Assembly: GCA_947396885.1 (NCBI GenBank)
Contig: OX377202.1
Span: forward strand, 61,592,034-61,656,033
Source: Heligmosomoides polygyrus polygyrus
Lineage: Eukaryota; Nematoda; Chromadorea; Rhabditida; Heligmosomidae
Direction of reading: 5' to 3'
DNA length: 64,000 nt
A program made the translations under genes and the position numbers. The stretch's first letter is position 1. Each line of letters opens with the position of its first letter. The notes beneath the pieces were generated by a model. The model was not told where the DNA came from. It searched no databases and saw only the letters and a list, made by a program, of their open reading frames with translations. Positions 37,101 through 42,260 of the stretch are shown here, one piece after another.

Positions 37101-38217
37101 ATAAAAATACATAACAATAGAAAATTCCTGTATTCGTATTATTACTAAGATGAATTTTTAAACATTACTAGCGTAACAAATCGAAGTTTGTGCAAGATCT
37201 CTCTGTAAACAGGAAGAAAGTATTTGGAAAGCAATGAACCCAGCTGTCGAGTAAGATGCCAGAGATTTCGCCACTCATTGCACTTAACTGGTCTTATTCA
37301 ATGTTCCAGATCTGTCCCAGTTACGAAGAGGCAGAGTTAACGTTGCAGCTGCGTTCAGCACATTTCTCACGAGACCACAGTCTTGCTACATCCGAGACGC
37401 GCTCTGCTCCTTCAATGAACTGTTCAAAATACTATTGAATATGCTCAGTAAGGAAAAAAAGCAACAGAAGCGCTGTTTTTGTGTAATGCAATTATTGCTT
37501 GAAAGTGATAGGAACTCCACGTATTGGAAGCTGCAGCGCTATTACATAAAAATCCTTAACAAAACTGGTTATTGTCGGCACTAATTATTCGTCAGCTTGC
37601 ACACGCCTTCACCACGGGCATGCAACTTTTTCGCTATTCCGTGTTGGTTAAAAGTCGATGCGATCCTTTGATTTCGAGGTTTTTTAAACCCTTTTTATCG
37701 ATTCCTGATTTCAGTCGGCGAGTTTCCTCGCACTAGAAGGTCGATGCTTGCTGCATGATGTCGACTCGATCTCAGCGCCGGCCTTCTTTGAGCCATCCTA
37801 CGTCAAACATCAACTATACTTTGAGAACGGATGTGCTCCTAAGCCGAAGCTTTCACCGATAGGTAAGCAACCTTCGAAAACTCTAAATGGGCTGCTCCGG
37901 TGGTCTTGGATAATTCTCTTGGAGCAAGGAATAGCTCCAGTCGAAGCTCGCTTTTAGGTTAACATTTTTGTCGTTCACTTTAGAAAGGCCAAAAGGCCTC
38001 CATCAAATCGCAAGCGAAACTTTCAAGGTGAAAACTCTGAGTACGAGTCGACACTGCCAGCTCTTGAAACCGTAGGAACCTTTCCTGTTCTACTGCTCTT
38101 GTCTAGGATGAAGATGTGCTTCGTTTTATAGAAACACAAAATTTCGGCTCGGCACATGTACATCGAACGCAGGCGGTCTATTTGTTCCACTCTCCATGCT
38201 TGACCGATGTTTGGTAG
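12419..38217 (+). CDS. Multi-PAN/Apple-domain extracellular protein gene, 16 exons, 5' end not found
   Basis: I assembled this gene from exon sequence, GT-AG borders and phase. Exons: 12419-12537, 12602-12731, 12793-12929, 13863-13968, 25580-25659, 26031-26115, 26291-26442, 26501-26599, 33374-33533, 34010-34128, 34214-34343, 34402-34463, 34629-34727, 37715-37862, 37984-38027, 38107-38217. All phases agree, giving about 593 codons and a TAG stop. Acceptors are mostly TTTCAG or TTTAG, the nematode consensus. Three Cys-rich PAN/Apple modules are separated by a Ser/Thr/Pro- and charge-rich linker. PAN domains are protein- or carbohydrate-binding folds of secreted and cuticle-associated proteins. 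A signal peptide and PAN1 leader must lie upstream. Introns 4, 8 and 13 are large and full of repeats. Exons 5-8 and 16 are the least certain. I cannot name the orthologue. Confidence 0.72.
13298..13591 (+). mobile_element. tRNA-derived SINE copy 2, full length with 13-bp TSD
   Basis: The head reads GGGCGCG, a box-A-like segment around GTAACGCAG, then GCGCGACTGTCGCG and box B CTGGTTCGGATTTCCC, closing with CCCGCCCA, which can pair with the 5' GGGCGCG as a tRNA acceptor stem. A tRNA-unrelated body follows, with a CCTTTATCC-type tail. TATTATGACCAGA flanks it exactly on both sides (13285-13297 and 13592-13604). It sits inside PAN-gene intron 3. Mobilisation by an RTE-type LINE is an inference. 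Confidence 0.85.
13863..13968 (+). CDS. PAN gene exon 4: Thr/Ser-rich linker
   Basis: The acceptor is GCGCTTTCAG. The exon encodes QMEVAEASNEETMTATTDAA followed by a Ser/Thr/Glu stretch ending in EELEI. The donor is G|GTATGG, phase 1. Thr/Ser richness suggests an O-glycosylated spacer, which is inference. The next exon in phase is 11.6 kb away. Confidence 0.6.
13969..14684. other. Start of 11.6-kb PAN intron 4, no recognised feature
   Basis: AT-rich DNA without recognisable repeat or coding signal up to the Penelope-associated repeat. Confidence 0.5.
14685..15057 (-). repeat. Repeat downstream of Penelope-like copy 1
   Basis: Read on the - strand this matches 23868-24060, which lies just beyond Penelope-like copy 2. 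Shared phrases are CCCAACACATA, TTGTGCAAAAA and AGAGAAGGAGC. It follows the 3' end of both copies, so it is probably part of the element's 3' region. Confidence 0.6.
15058..15840 (-). pseudogene. Penelope-like element copy 1: C-terminal GIY-YIG endonuclease region
   Basis: The open - strand frame at 15445-15810 (121 codons) carries the C-terminal zinc-finger-like CLSDDCVICLHSE, the GIY motif as GVIYQ and the YIG motif as AYIGETGRPLYIRTKEHL. GIY-YIG endonucleases fused after the RT are diagnostic of Penelope-like retroelements. The RT is absent, so the copy is 5'-truncated. One Cys common to copy 2 (ECG) is Ser here (ESG). Beyond the frame, the DNA to about 15058 matches the 3' end of copy 2 (23090-23340) with interruptions. 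Confidence 0.8.
15841..16486. other. Intron DNA, no recognised feature
   Basis: AT-rich, without coding frames or repeats that I could place. Confidence 0.4.
16487..16702. mobile_element. Poly-C MITE, copy 1
   Basis: The ends are inverted copies: GCGTAAATAGGTTCGGGGAG at the left and CTCCCCGAGCCTATTTGCG at the right. An internal run of 14 C lies next to the right end. Other members: 36580-36796 (both ends present), 19225-19367 (right end only) and 20274-20375 (left end only). About 216 bp long, non-coding, non-autonomous. Its superfamily is unknown. Confidence 0.7.
16703..17019. other. Intron DNA, no recognised feature
   Basis: GTGTGAAAGCCGCTT (about 16971) recurs as CTGTGAAAGCCGCTT near 21455 at the start of the Penelope copy 2 region. 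Nothing else was recognised. Confidence 0.35.
17020..17440 (+). repeat. GTTGC-rich hairpin repeat, unit X
   Basis: Positions 17030-17165 are the reverse complement of about 21105-21210 (shared GATGAAGAATAGGGCAGAG). Positions 17199-17231 are the exact reverse complement of 19974-20006. The right part is built from GTTGCTATTGTGTTG-like units. The three units X, Y and Z therefore belong to one family placed in both orientations across 4.4 kb. Confidence 0.65.
17480..17770. repeat. TATACA/TGTATA microsatellite
   Basis: About 290 bp of degenerate alternating purine-pyrimidine (ATACAT, GTATAC). Frames translating as repeated Tyr, Thr, Cys, Ile and His are by-products. The end near 17750 contains GAGGCACCCTGTA, a mariner-end-like motif also seen at about 56570. 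Confidence 0.8.
17816..19076 (-). mobile_element. Mariner element (1,261 bp) with TA duplication
   Basis: The inverted ends are TTAGGTTGGAAAAAAGTC (17816) and TTAGGTTGGAAAAAGTCC (reverse complement, ending 19076), which differ by one A. TA flanks both sides. One uninterrupted transposase frame fills most of the interior. It inserted into an AT-rich microsatellite inside PAN intron 4. Length and ends are typical of the mariner family. The open frame suggests recent insertion, although an active-site residue is lost. Confidence 0.92.
17881..18900 (-). CDS. Mariner transposase, full length, third catalytic Asp replaced by Gly
   Basis: The 339-residue frame has an N-terminal pair of helix-turn-helix regions (about 5-110) with the typical WFGKFSKGDYSLED and GRPTELD linker. 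WIPHAL, which matches the WVPHEL motif used in transposase contacts, is at 117-122. The DDE/D catalytic domain has D154 in TGDESW and D243 in LHDNAKPH. Mariners use D,D(34)D, so the third Asp belongs at 278, in the PYSPDLAPSDYHLF motif. Here the segment reads YSPDLAPTGYHLF, so residue 278 is Gly. The codon is GGC (18067-18069 on the opposite strand), one A-to-G change from GAC. The protein would cut and paste its own ends if active, but this copy is predicted to be dead. The start is the first ATG, 176 bp inside the right end. Confidence 0.93.
   Translation of the reverse strand: MSDLSHGHFRHVIVHEFIKGSTARQTADQINDVYGLGSITYRTCYEWFGKFSKGDYSLEDKARSGRPTELDDTELLRLLRTDSRQTTRQLAEKLEVSHRIVGIHLKNLGFAWKFGAWIPHALSDTQKGQRLSIAASLLSRYERKSFLPRILTGDESWVLHANFRRKRQWVQKGENPEPDLKPNVHERKILLSVWWDIRGVIYWETFRSGETLTAATYSGQLHKVAAALQEKRPEKSKVMILHDNAKPHVARLTRETIKELGWEVMPHPPYSPDLAPTGYHLFRALKQEIGEKYFETDDDLKNWIQQWFDSRTAVFYARGIRKLPSLWKSVVEQNGDYFN
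19085..19190. repeat. TA microsatellite with duplicated 3' flank
   Basis: Two TA runs (19109-19120 and about 19149-19189), each followed by the same AGAAAAAAGAAGTAATTTCG, suggest a slippage duplication. Confidence 0.8.
19225..19367. mobile_element. Poly-C MITE, right-end fragment
   Basis: It starts TTGCAGCATTGGTGTGTT (also at 20340) and ends with a C run and AGACCCTATTTGTGCC, which is the right inverted repeat of the 16487-16702 family. The left end is missing. Confidence 0.6.
19368..19839. other. Intron DNA with GC-rich GCGAGA patch
   Basis: Positions 19630-19830 are rich in GCGC and GAGAGCG-type units, as in other parts of the hairpin field. I see no coding support. Confidence 0.35.
19840..20060 (-). 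repeat. GTTGC-rich hairpin repeat, unit Y
   Basis: TGTTGCAACAG-type palindromes (19860-19950) are followed by the exact reverse complement (19974-20006) of 17199-17231. Confidence 0.65.
20061..20850. repeat. Hairpin field
   Basis: Successive self-complementary segments include GCTAGCGAGGCCTCGCTAGC (near 20118, a perfect palindrome), GGCATCGCTACCGATGC against GCATCGGTAGCGATGC (20162-20228), and GTAGCCGGCCA against TGGCCGGCTAC with flanking complementarity (about 20474-20540). A left-end fragment of the poly-C MITE lies at 20274-20375. Confidence 0.65.
20851..20979. repeat. Near-perfect 56-nt-arm hairpin
   Basis: The arms 20851-20906 and 20924-20979 are reverse complements with two mismatches, and the loop is 17 nt (AGAGAGAAAGAACGACC region). 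The arm begins AACCAGCCAACCGGTCAGCT. It could be a tiny foldback element or an RNA hairpin. There is no evidence of transcription other than its location in an intron. Confidence 0.85.
21036..21082. repeat. Perfect 21-nt inverted repeat
   Basis: AGCGTCAGCTTCACGGAATGA style arm at 21036-21056 and its exact complement at 21062-21082, separated by 5 nt. TCATTCCGTGAA also occurs at about 20840. Confidence 0.85.
21083..21445 (-). repeat. GTTGC-rich hairpin repeat, unit Z
   Basis: About 21105-21210 is the reverse complement of unit X. It is followed by CAGCAAC and GTTGCTG units, including AAGGAATGACCGTCATTATTCCTT (a split palindrome near 21297-21320). Confidence 0.65.
21446..23345 (+). pseudogene. 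Penelope-like element copy 2: RT plus GIY-YIG, decayed
   Basis: In order across several frames: GFYSLIKTHKL and KIRPIISCVGGSADRIS (RT fingers, about 21650-21780); SLDVTS (motif A, 21900) after an in-frame TAG and before a small deletion; MRGLAM (22086); YCRYIGDS where the catalytic YIDD should be (22194-22205, one A-to-G change); GWLPYLNIQVT (22300); then the finger CLSNDCVICLHSE, GVIYQIECGSC and TYIRKTRRPL, where YIG has become YIR. Further frameshifts follow to about 23090. The shared 3' region with copy 1 continues to 23340. RT, endonuclease and frame are all damaged, so the copy is inactive. Penelope-like elements pair an RT related to telomerase with this endonuclease. Confidence 0.85.
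23346..23867. repeat. Foldback insertion in the Penelope 3' region
   Basis: Copy 1 reads directly from ACTATAAA to CCCAACACATA. In copy 2 these are separated by this ~520-bp segment. Its ends are inverted: TGTTGGGTTCTTCTTTCTGATTTT through ACAGCTCCCACTCTTTGG (about 23393-23487) pairs with about 23764-23871. The interior has diverged repeats of GTCCTTCGAAAGAAAAT and GTCATTTGAAAGAAAAT. Confidence 0.6.
23868..24060 (+). repeat. Repeat downstream of Penelope-like copy 2
   Basis: Matches 14830-15057 in inverted orientation (see that entry). Confidence 0.6.
24061..25579. other. End of PAN intron 4, with TTCCG-rich cluster
   Basis: Positions 24560-24700 carry degenerate TTCCG and CGGAA units (ATTCCGGCTTCCGGCC). 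Similar clusters are at 25890-26000, 36840-36970, 42655-42750 and 48030-48150. Elsewhere I see nothing. Confidence 0.5.
25580..26599 (+). CDS. PAN gene exons 5-8: charged linker
   Basis: Exon 5 (25580-25659) encodes FKKYQHPKSEKNPSQKLHME and ends AEV. Exon 6 (26031-26115, acceptor CCTTTCAG, donor GTAGGT) encodes VEPVSKAATATQSTDLAHRK. Exon 7 (26291-26442) encodes HKYPAKYDEYLWGKEDAPA followed by an acidic stretch and KPAKRGRT. Exon 8 (26501-26599, acceptor GGTTCAG after a 58-bp intron) encodes GKRITFSDDRMFSRKVEG. Each was chosen because it is the only frame that keeps the phases 1-0-1-0-0 between exons 4 and 9. No domain is recognised. Codon sense is good, but exon 5 (TCTAG acceptor) and the exon 7/8 borders could be wrong: 26440-26680 is also open in a second frame. 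Confidence 0.5.
25890..26000. repeat. TTCCG-rich cluster
   Basis: Degenerate TTCCG units in PAN intron 5 (TATTCCGGTTTCCGGCC), like 24560-24700. Confidence 0.45.
26600..27236. other. Start of PAN intron 8, no recognised fe ature
   Basis: Open frames on both strands near 27000-27360 show no motif. Confidence 0.35.
27237..27614 (-). CDS. Unrecognised open frame, possible exon
   Basis: A 125-codon - strand frame. A TCTTTCAG acceptor-like site lies just inside its 5' end, after which it reads KTVSLIYGRTFPTRKSKASG, later VNATAVLEGILAQCNALTLR. Composition looks coding (few rare residues, mixed charge), but no neighbouring exon was found and no family is recognised. It lies inside PAN intron 8 on the opposite strand. 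It could be a nested gene, an old transposon frame or chance. Confidence 0.25.
   Translation of the reverse strand: MQRYCSVFQKTVSLIYGRTFPTRKSKASGNKYSENVGDKQARDRVLRHAALPPSARHPHPPQRMQSSNIYGKVNATAVLEGILAQCNALTLRGNVVDDGKAQIAVRYRKTLSQAYVCHWSSLEQS
27615..28009. other. Intron DNA, no recognised feature
   Basis: Nothing supported. Confidence 0.4.
28010..29205. repeat. Inverted array of ~155-bp units
   Basis: The left arm (about 28075-28420) has two tandem units: TTTCGCCCAA..TTCGCC, then GTTATTTGGGGTGCTGATCA, CGAATCTGACATCCG, TACGGTAGGTTACGGTAGGT, and ATCACCGATTTCGCCC. The right arm (about 28680-29130) has three units in inverted orientation. The outer edges also match: CTACTGTACTTTGCGGACTC against its counterpart near 29115-29145. 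Solo related units occur at 29690-29910, 31160-31320, inside the TTAA element (2800-3010) and at 61800-61985. The spacer 28420-28680 resembles a transposase, so the arms may be element ends. Confidence 0.75.
28549..28680 (+). pseudogene. Possible Merlin/ISXO2-like transposase N-terminal remnant
   Basis: A frame beginning MALHALLHNRRQE continues, past in-frame TAA and TAG, as LRDFKMKDVFDKLNMDAANF and EWLRRIGLL. It resembles the N-terminal region of Merlin-type (ISXO2-related) transposases of nematodes. This is from memory of the family and is not certain. The catalytic DDE domain is absent. It lies exactly between inverted arms of ~155-bp units, so those arms may be the element's subterminal repeats. 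Confidence 0.35.
29206..29929. repeat. Diverged satellite-like DNA before the tandem array
   Basis: Positions 29425-29570 hold units related to the 32.2-33.2 kb satellite (GGCACGTCTTCTGAATCCCC with variants). Positions 29690-29910 hold a variant of the ~155-bp unit (TACGGTAGGTAACGGTGAC). Confidence 0.55.
29930..31010. repeat. Tandem repeat with ~316-319-bp period
   Basis: Successive ATGAGGCTAATCAAAAGCG occur at 30222, 30538 and 30857, after a partial first unit at about 29930-30220. Each unit has a C run (CACCCCCCCCCCCC or CACCCCCACCCCCC). Each full unit contains a near-identical 68-codon frame (RLIKSETPKKQVKLLEIENE at its start). The frame is a property of the repeat; there is no independent sign that it is translated. 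Confidence 0.9.
31160..31330 (+). repeat. Solo ~155-bp-type unit
   Basis: CTTCGCCTAGG, GTGCTGATCACGAATCTAAC, GGTAGGTAACGGTGACTAAG and TCACCGATTTTCCCC appear in the family's usual order. Nearly the same sequence occurs at 29690-29850. Confidence 0.7.
31513..32190 (-). repeat. 108-bp satellite, six units, 36 codons each in one frame
   Basis: The landmark CTAAAGTTTCGGACCGC repeats at 31620, 31728, 31836, 31944, 32052 and 32160, exactly 108 bp apart. The period is a multiple of three, so on the - strand the whole array is one open frame (31513-32388, 291 codons) made of 36-residue units such as KRSETLALGVIEVAEHESEV then DQSISIDNIDFSC. The core ATCGATATTATCGATCGATA is strongly palindromic. One + strand frame is also open in several units. 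Whether it codes is undecided; there is no flanking exon signal. Confidence 0.92.
32205..33170. repeat. Alternating 155/165-bp satellite (320-bp higher-order unit)
   Basis: TCCAGCACCGCATCTCCAGG occurs at 32221, 32376, 32541, 32696, 32861 and 33016, so spacings alternate 155, 165, 155, 165, 155. The 320-bp pairs look identical over the lines I compared. Within each unit CCAGGCACGTT occurs three times at about 45-bp spacing with GTGTTCGGCACGTCTACTGA. The longer unit carries an 18-C run and TCCTACACACCCCCC; the shorter has CCTCCTCCGACGATTCCCCC. Frames through it (FGTSTDSPGTLGN, or VPGDSVDVPNTLP on the other strand) are by-products of the period. Confidence 0.92.
33171..33320. repeat. Satellite border with direct repeat of the 31.4-kb border
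   Basis: CCTGGACAGAC, a series of CCGTACAGAC units, then TTAGCGGCTTATTATAT and AGAAGGA at 33290-33316. The same order occurs at 31376-31475 (CCTGGACAGAC, CCCGTACAGA, TTAGCGGCTTATTATATAGA). The two satellite blocks lie between these direct repeats. Confidence 0.75.
33374..34727 (+). CDS. PAN gene exons 9-13: linker end, second PAN domain, start of third
   Basis: Exon 9 (33374-33533, acceptor CCTTTAAGCAG) encodes APKPSYENKARSFLQMVNTK and ends SAVINSLS. Exon 10 (34010-34128) encodes GCSEENVPIWMAFENSVGSE then ACKEICEDE. Exon 11 (34214-34343) gives KCKSFTYYDDRQCMVNTEDE and ends LKFCYP. Together exons 10-11 are PAN domain 2. Exon 12 (34402-34463, acceptor ATTTCAG) encodes PYHGCANFNAFRDYALQ. Exon 13 (34629-34727, acceptor ATTTCAG) encodes EQFDGLPFGYDGLKLCVELC then TEFPCK, the first half of PAN 3. 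Exons 10 and 11 are 119 and 130 nt, identical in length and phase to exons 1 and 2. Confidence 0.82.
36230..36420. repeat. ATCCGAAT micro-palindrome cluster
   Basis: Many ATCCGAATCATCC and AATTATCCGG units on a local inverted background. Related units lie at 7380-7580. Confidence 0.6.
36580..36796. mobile_element. Poly-C MITE, copy 2
   Basis: Inverted ends GCAAATTGGGTCGATTGGGG and CCCCCCGAACCAATTTGCG, an internal run of 14 C, about 217 bp. Internal phrase GAATACATGATGA matches 19329 in the fragment at 19225-19367. Confidence 0.7.
37715..38217 (+). CDS. PAN gene exons 14-16: end of third PAN domain, tail and stop
   Basis: Exon 14 (37715-37862, acceptor GATTTCAG, donor GTAAGC) encodes SASFLALEGRCLLHDVDSIS and then YVKHQLYFENGC, which completes the PAN domain begun in exon 13: FPCK joins SASFLALEGRC in phase 0, the normal CKSAxY..C pattern. 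Exon 15 (37984-38027, acceptor CACTTTAG) encodes RPKGLHQIASETFK. Exon 16 (38107-38217, acceptor GTCTAG) encodes DEDVLRFIETQNF, then SPCLTDVW and TAG. Exon 16 is the least certain: a further splice before the stop cannot be excluded. Confidence 0.75.
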
Positions 38218-40758
38218 TAATGGTGATCGCCTGGCTCAATGACTTTCACCGGAGCTAATGCAGAAGAGAAAGAGTGTCATTCCGACCGACTGCGTCCGAC
38301 CTCCGACTGTGAACAAAATCGCTGAAATGTTTCACGAGCGAAGACTCGCTGTGTCGTTGCGCTCATCGAAACGAAGAGGCATTCAGCTCTGTCTAGACCA
38401 GCGAAGTCATCGAGGCAATCCTTCCTAATAGGCTAGATTACCTCGAGAGCTGTACGTCGGTATTCACGTCCTAAATCTTGCCATTCCACGACGGTGTCGT
38501 CGTTGAGTGGCGGAGAGGGTAAGGCGACCCAACATTATTTCCCTCGCACCCGGCTCTTAAAGACATAACGGATGTTCGGGAAGGACTAGGTACATAGCGG
38601 CATCCGCGACCGCCAACAGCGTCATATTTGCTTCGCTGGCGAATTTACGTCACACTAAAGCTGAATCCGACGAAGGCGACACTCAACAGAATTCCGACGA
38701 CCCACTGACACTCAGCTAACAAGCATCTCTAAAAGCTCCAGTTACGAGTGCCCAGGTCGCGGTTGGGTCGATGACCTGGTGGCGGCAATGGGTCGTTGTC
38801 ATCGAAAGGCTTGCGAAGATTTTTTTAAAGTTCTAACCATAGGGGAGGCGGTTAATGTCCAACTGTCTATCCACTTATTTGACTTCGCCGTTCTTCCTGA
38901 ACTTAACTAACATATGTCACAGAAGACGTCTCCGCCCGAGATCGAACACAATTGGTGTCTACAAAGAGGGGCTAATGAACTGGAAACCTTGGTTAGAAAG
39001 TAATCCTAATTAGACATGGTTCCCTTTAGTGTTTCGAGCTTCATCGAGCATTGATGCACCGCCATGGCTAAAAGGGCCTCAGCTTGGACTGTTTGAAGGT
39101 GGCAATTTTAAGGGAATGACAGAAATCCGGTACTGATTACCTGCAGGCTACATTAAGCGACGAGAAGCGAAGTGCTTGCGATGCAGATCCTTTCGAGCAA
39201 TATCTTTGCCTGACCATGAGTGATTCACTATCACTTCGCATTTTCTGTCATCATTATCAGATTAATTGTTCTCACCATCAGTTAATATCAGAATAATTGC
39301 CACCGTTCTCGTACTTTGGGCGAAAGATTCAGTGGAACATGTTTTTCTGACATTTTCCCAGCTCCTTCAAAATTCTGAGTAAAAAAACTCTTTAACTCAT
39401 TGCTTCTTTGTAACTGAAGTACCTGACTTGTTTGGTTTTCCACAGGCCTTCTAGAAGAAGAGCGATGATCCATTACAGAGACAGCTGGGCAGTGCATGGC
39501 CCAGCAGTCTCTATTAATGCTCGTAATGGCATTAAGGCGGCGATTGGTATGGATTCTATACCTACCTATATGAACATATGTCTGCAAGAAGAAATCTGAT
39601 GAAGCCTTTCAGACAACCAATTAGTTGTCATACTTGCCTCTTTGGCTTCCATAGAACTCACGGAACAATCGCCCTGTTGTTTCCTCTATCTGCTGGTTTT
39701 CAGACAAAACCTTTCTATCCGTAGAGCGAGTACCAATGAGGACGATGCCGCCGTCTCTCAAAGCCCTCCAGATCAAGCCAATTAAGTTGAGGAGGCGGCG
39801 CACGATAGGGAGAAGAACGTAGGTTGAGAGGCACTGACGAGATTTCAGATTCGCCCATTATTCCATTATTTCATCTTCAGATCAACATTCGCATCAGTCG
39901 AGCTTTGACGCCATCGTCTTCCGTAGTGTTATTTGTTGTACATATTATTAATAATTAATAAAGCTTCAACATTTACATGATAGTCCACTCCTCTAGGTGT
40001 CATGCGGGTATCAGGGAGGATTTTATCGTGCATAAACCATGCTCCTCGAATTAGGTGGAACGCGGAAGAGACGCTGCAGACTTCTCGGGGATTATCCTGA
40101 AGTGTTAGCATCGACGAGAGTCACGCACGGGAACTGACTTCAAAGGGCAGCGTAGGCTGGAATGTACGCATGTGCTGCCCCTGGTGTTGTGTAATTGCGA
40201 TGTCTTATTTCAGTACAACAGTTCATGGACCACGACACGCGCATGAGCTGTACCTTGTTATATAAGGTGCATTTAGGAAACTGAGAATAAGCGACAGGTG
40301 ATCACAAACGCTCTCAGAGATCTTCACTCCGTACCGCTTTGATGTCTATAAGAAGCAGAGCTGCTCGGTAGGTTCATAGCTTGATGCATACGCTTATGTA
40401 TTTAGCGCGTGCCTTAGAAAGGAGCGTAAACGAAAAACGCGCTTCTTGACGACTGCAAGCGTTTCTCCAACTACTCATCTTTAAAAAAATTCGGAACGTC
40501 GATGCGTTGAAGAGTTAGTTTATAGTCACATATGGGGGATTTATTTTGAGGACATGGCTTCGGATATGGGGTCCTTTCCTTTTCCGACCAGATCTTGCAG
40601 CAGCGGGTTCGACTCCCTATTGAAGTCGACGTGGTTCAGCCCTTGTGTTGTTTTGATAAGCCCTTCGCGAGGCTGTTAAACGGCTTTATTGGCTAGCGTT
40701 TCACGTGAATCGCCTTCCTTAGAGCATGAAAGCGTCAAATCAACAACATCCCACCACA
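38218..40758. other. Intergenic stretch after the PAN gene, no recognised feature
   Basis: The first 600 bp may hold the PAN gene 3' UTR. Short - strand frames at 39288-39587 and 39621-39803 look weakly coding but show no motif and no exon chain. Confidence 0.4.
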
Positions 40759-40764
40759 TGTGGT

Positions 40765-41045
40765 CTCAATGGGCGCGTGCAGCACAGTTGGAGGAAGTGT
40801 CGGCTCTTGGTTCGGATTTTCCGCCCAGGCCAACCAAGTCTTCCATCCCTTCGGGATCGGTGAGATGGCACCAGTCTACGTGTCTAGGAAGGGTAAAGCG
40901 ATGGCTTTTTCATCGGCTGCCCATCGCAGCTCAATGTACTGCCAAATATGCATTCAAATCGCCTCCGCTACATCCCGTAGAAATAAAATGCATGGCGCGT
41001 TCTGAAAGGGGTTGAGTAAGGCCGTCCTTTATCTTTTATCCTTTC
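40765..41045 (+). mobile_element. tRNA-derived SINE copy 3 (diverged)
   Basis: Head GGGCGCGTGCAGCACAGTTGG (box-A region), box B TTGGTTCGGATTTTCC and CCGCCCAGGCCAACCAAG, then body and CCTTTATC tail. The segment between boxes A and B is shorter than in copy 2. Confidence 0.8.
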
Positions 41046-41729
41046 GCGGTCTCAATATTACACAATTTACCGTCTAATTTTGGAAGGCGCGGCCATCCCA
41101 GACAAACCAAAATTCCACTTCACCATAGTTCACTGAAGACCAGGGGATGCCAAGAGGGCAGAGGCGGCGGCACGTTACGTGCCCCCCCCCCCCCATCACA
41201 CAATGGGGGCTGGGGTAGGGCTTCAGCTCTCGCGTGTTATATACAGGCATTCTCCTTTCGGTTGACCTTATACGTGAAAGTCGATAATTTATGACGACAA
41301 GTTGTTGCGGTAAATGTACTGTATCTGTTCAAACACAACCGTAGCCAGTTTGGTTGCTTCAATGTAGAGATTCTTTATCAGTATATCTCCATCTTCATAA
41401 CAATTATGTGTCAACATATGCACATGCACAAGTGACAACAACCTCCTCAAAGGCCTTCTAGAGCAAAAATTGCCTTACAATCAGGAATCAGTCTCGAGAT
41501 TAAGATGGGGACTGTTTCCAGAACTATGAAGCAGCATCAGCTCCGCACGGTAAAAGGTGCATTACTGAACACCTACTTTTAAAAACAGGAGTGGTGCTGT
41601 CTGCAATCACAAGGTTGTAATCAGGCCATCAAGGATCTCTTCACTATACCTTGAGGCGACTCGAAAGCAAACGGCAAGGGAATGTCCTGTGACAAGTTGA
41701 CCGAAGAGTTGACGAGTTCTTTGTACAAT
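41046..41729. other. Gene-free stretch, C-run near 41182
   Basis: A CCCCCCCCCCCC run near 41182 next to an otherwise unplaced sequence. Nothing coding. Confidence 0.35.
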
Positions 41730-42260
41730 ACCGCCCGCGTCGCGCGATCAAAAAGACGGTTTGCGACGGATTTTTCCGTCGCAAACGGTCTCTTTGCTCG
41801 CGCGCTGCTCATAACTCTTTTAGTTTTAGGTTGTTTGAGAAACTGTTGGGACCGTTCGATTTTCCTCGTCGAGTTCTACACAAACGTGTATAACGCTTTA
41901 CCAGACCAGCGTGTTTTCGCTGTGGGTGGCCTAAAAAACAACTGCAGCAGGCTTCTGCGAGTAGAGTACCTTATTTTCTAGGACGTGCATGTGACGTGCA
42001 GTGTTTTCGGAGTATCTCAAGCATGGCGTGTGTTGTCAGTGCTCTGTCATGCCTGGAGTGCTCCAAGATTGCGCCGTGCACAATGCATATAGGATCGAAC
42101 CTATCAATCGAGTGGAGAAAGCATGTTAACTCCGCTTCTATCTTCCCTTACTGGAAAATGTCAAGCCTTCAAGACTATTTCTAACCGTTTGGAGAATTTT
42201 ATCAGAAATTTCCGGCCGCCTTACTCGGGAGTTGCTCCAATCTGTCCCGGCGAGACTTAG
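41730..42260 (+). repeat. Foldback family, partial copy C
   Basis: Matches the left arm of foldback A: GAGAAACTGTTGG, CTCAAGCATGGCGT, ATGCATATAGGATCGAACC, and CGGCGAGACTT. It starts with the perfect hairpin GTTTGCGACGGA-TTTTT-TCCGTCGCAAAC (about 41758); copy A has a related hairpin at about 3607-3637. No opposing arm was found. Confidence 0.7.

Larger units (their letters stand above)
34728..37714. other. PAN intron 13 (2,987 bp)
   Basis: Contents: unassigned frames on both strands at 34840-35010 and 35595-36060 with no recognised motif; an ATCCGAAT/ATTCGGAT cluster at 36230-36420; a poly-C MITE at 36580-36796; a CGGAA/TTCCG cluster at 36840-36970. The remainder is AT-rich. Confidence 0.55.
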
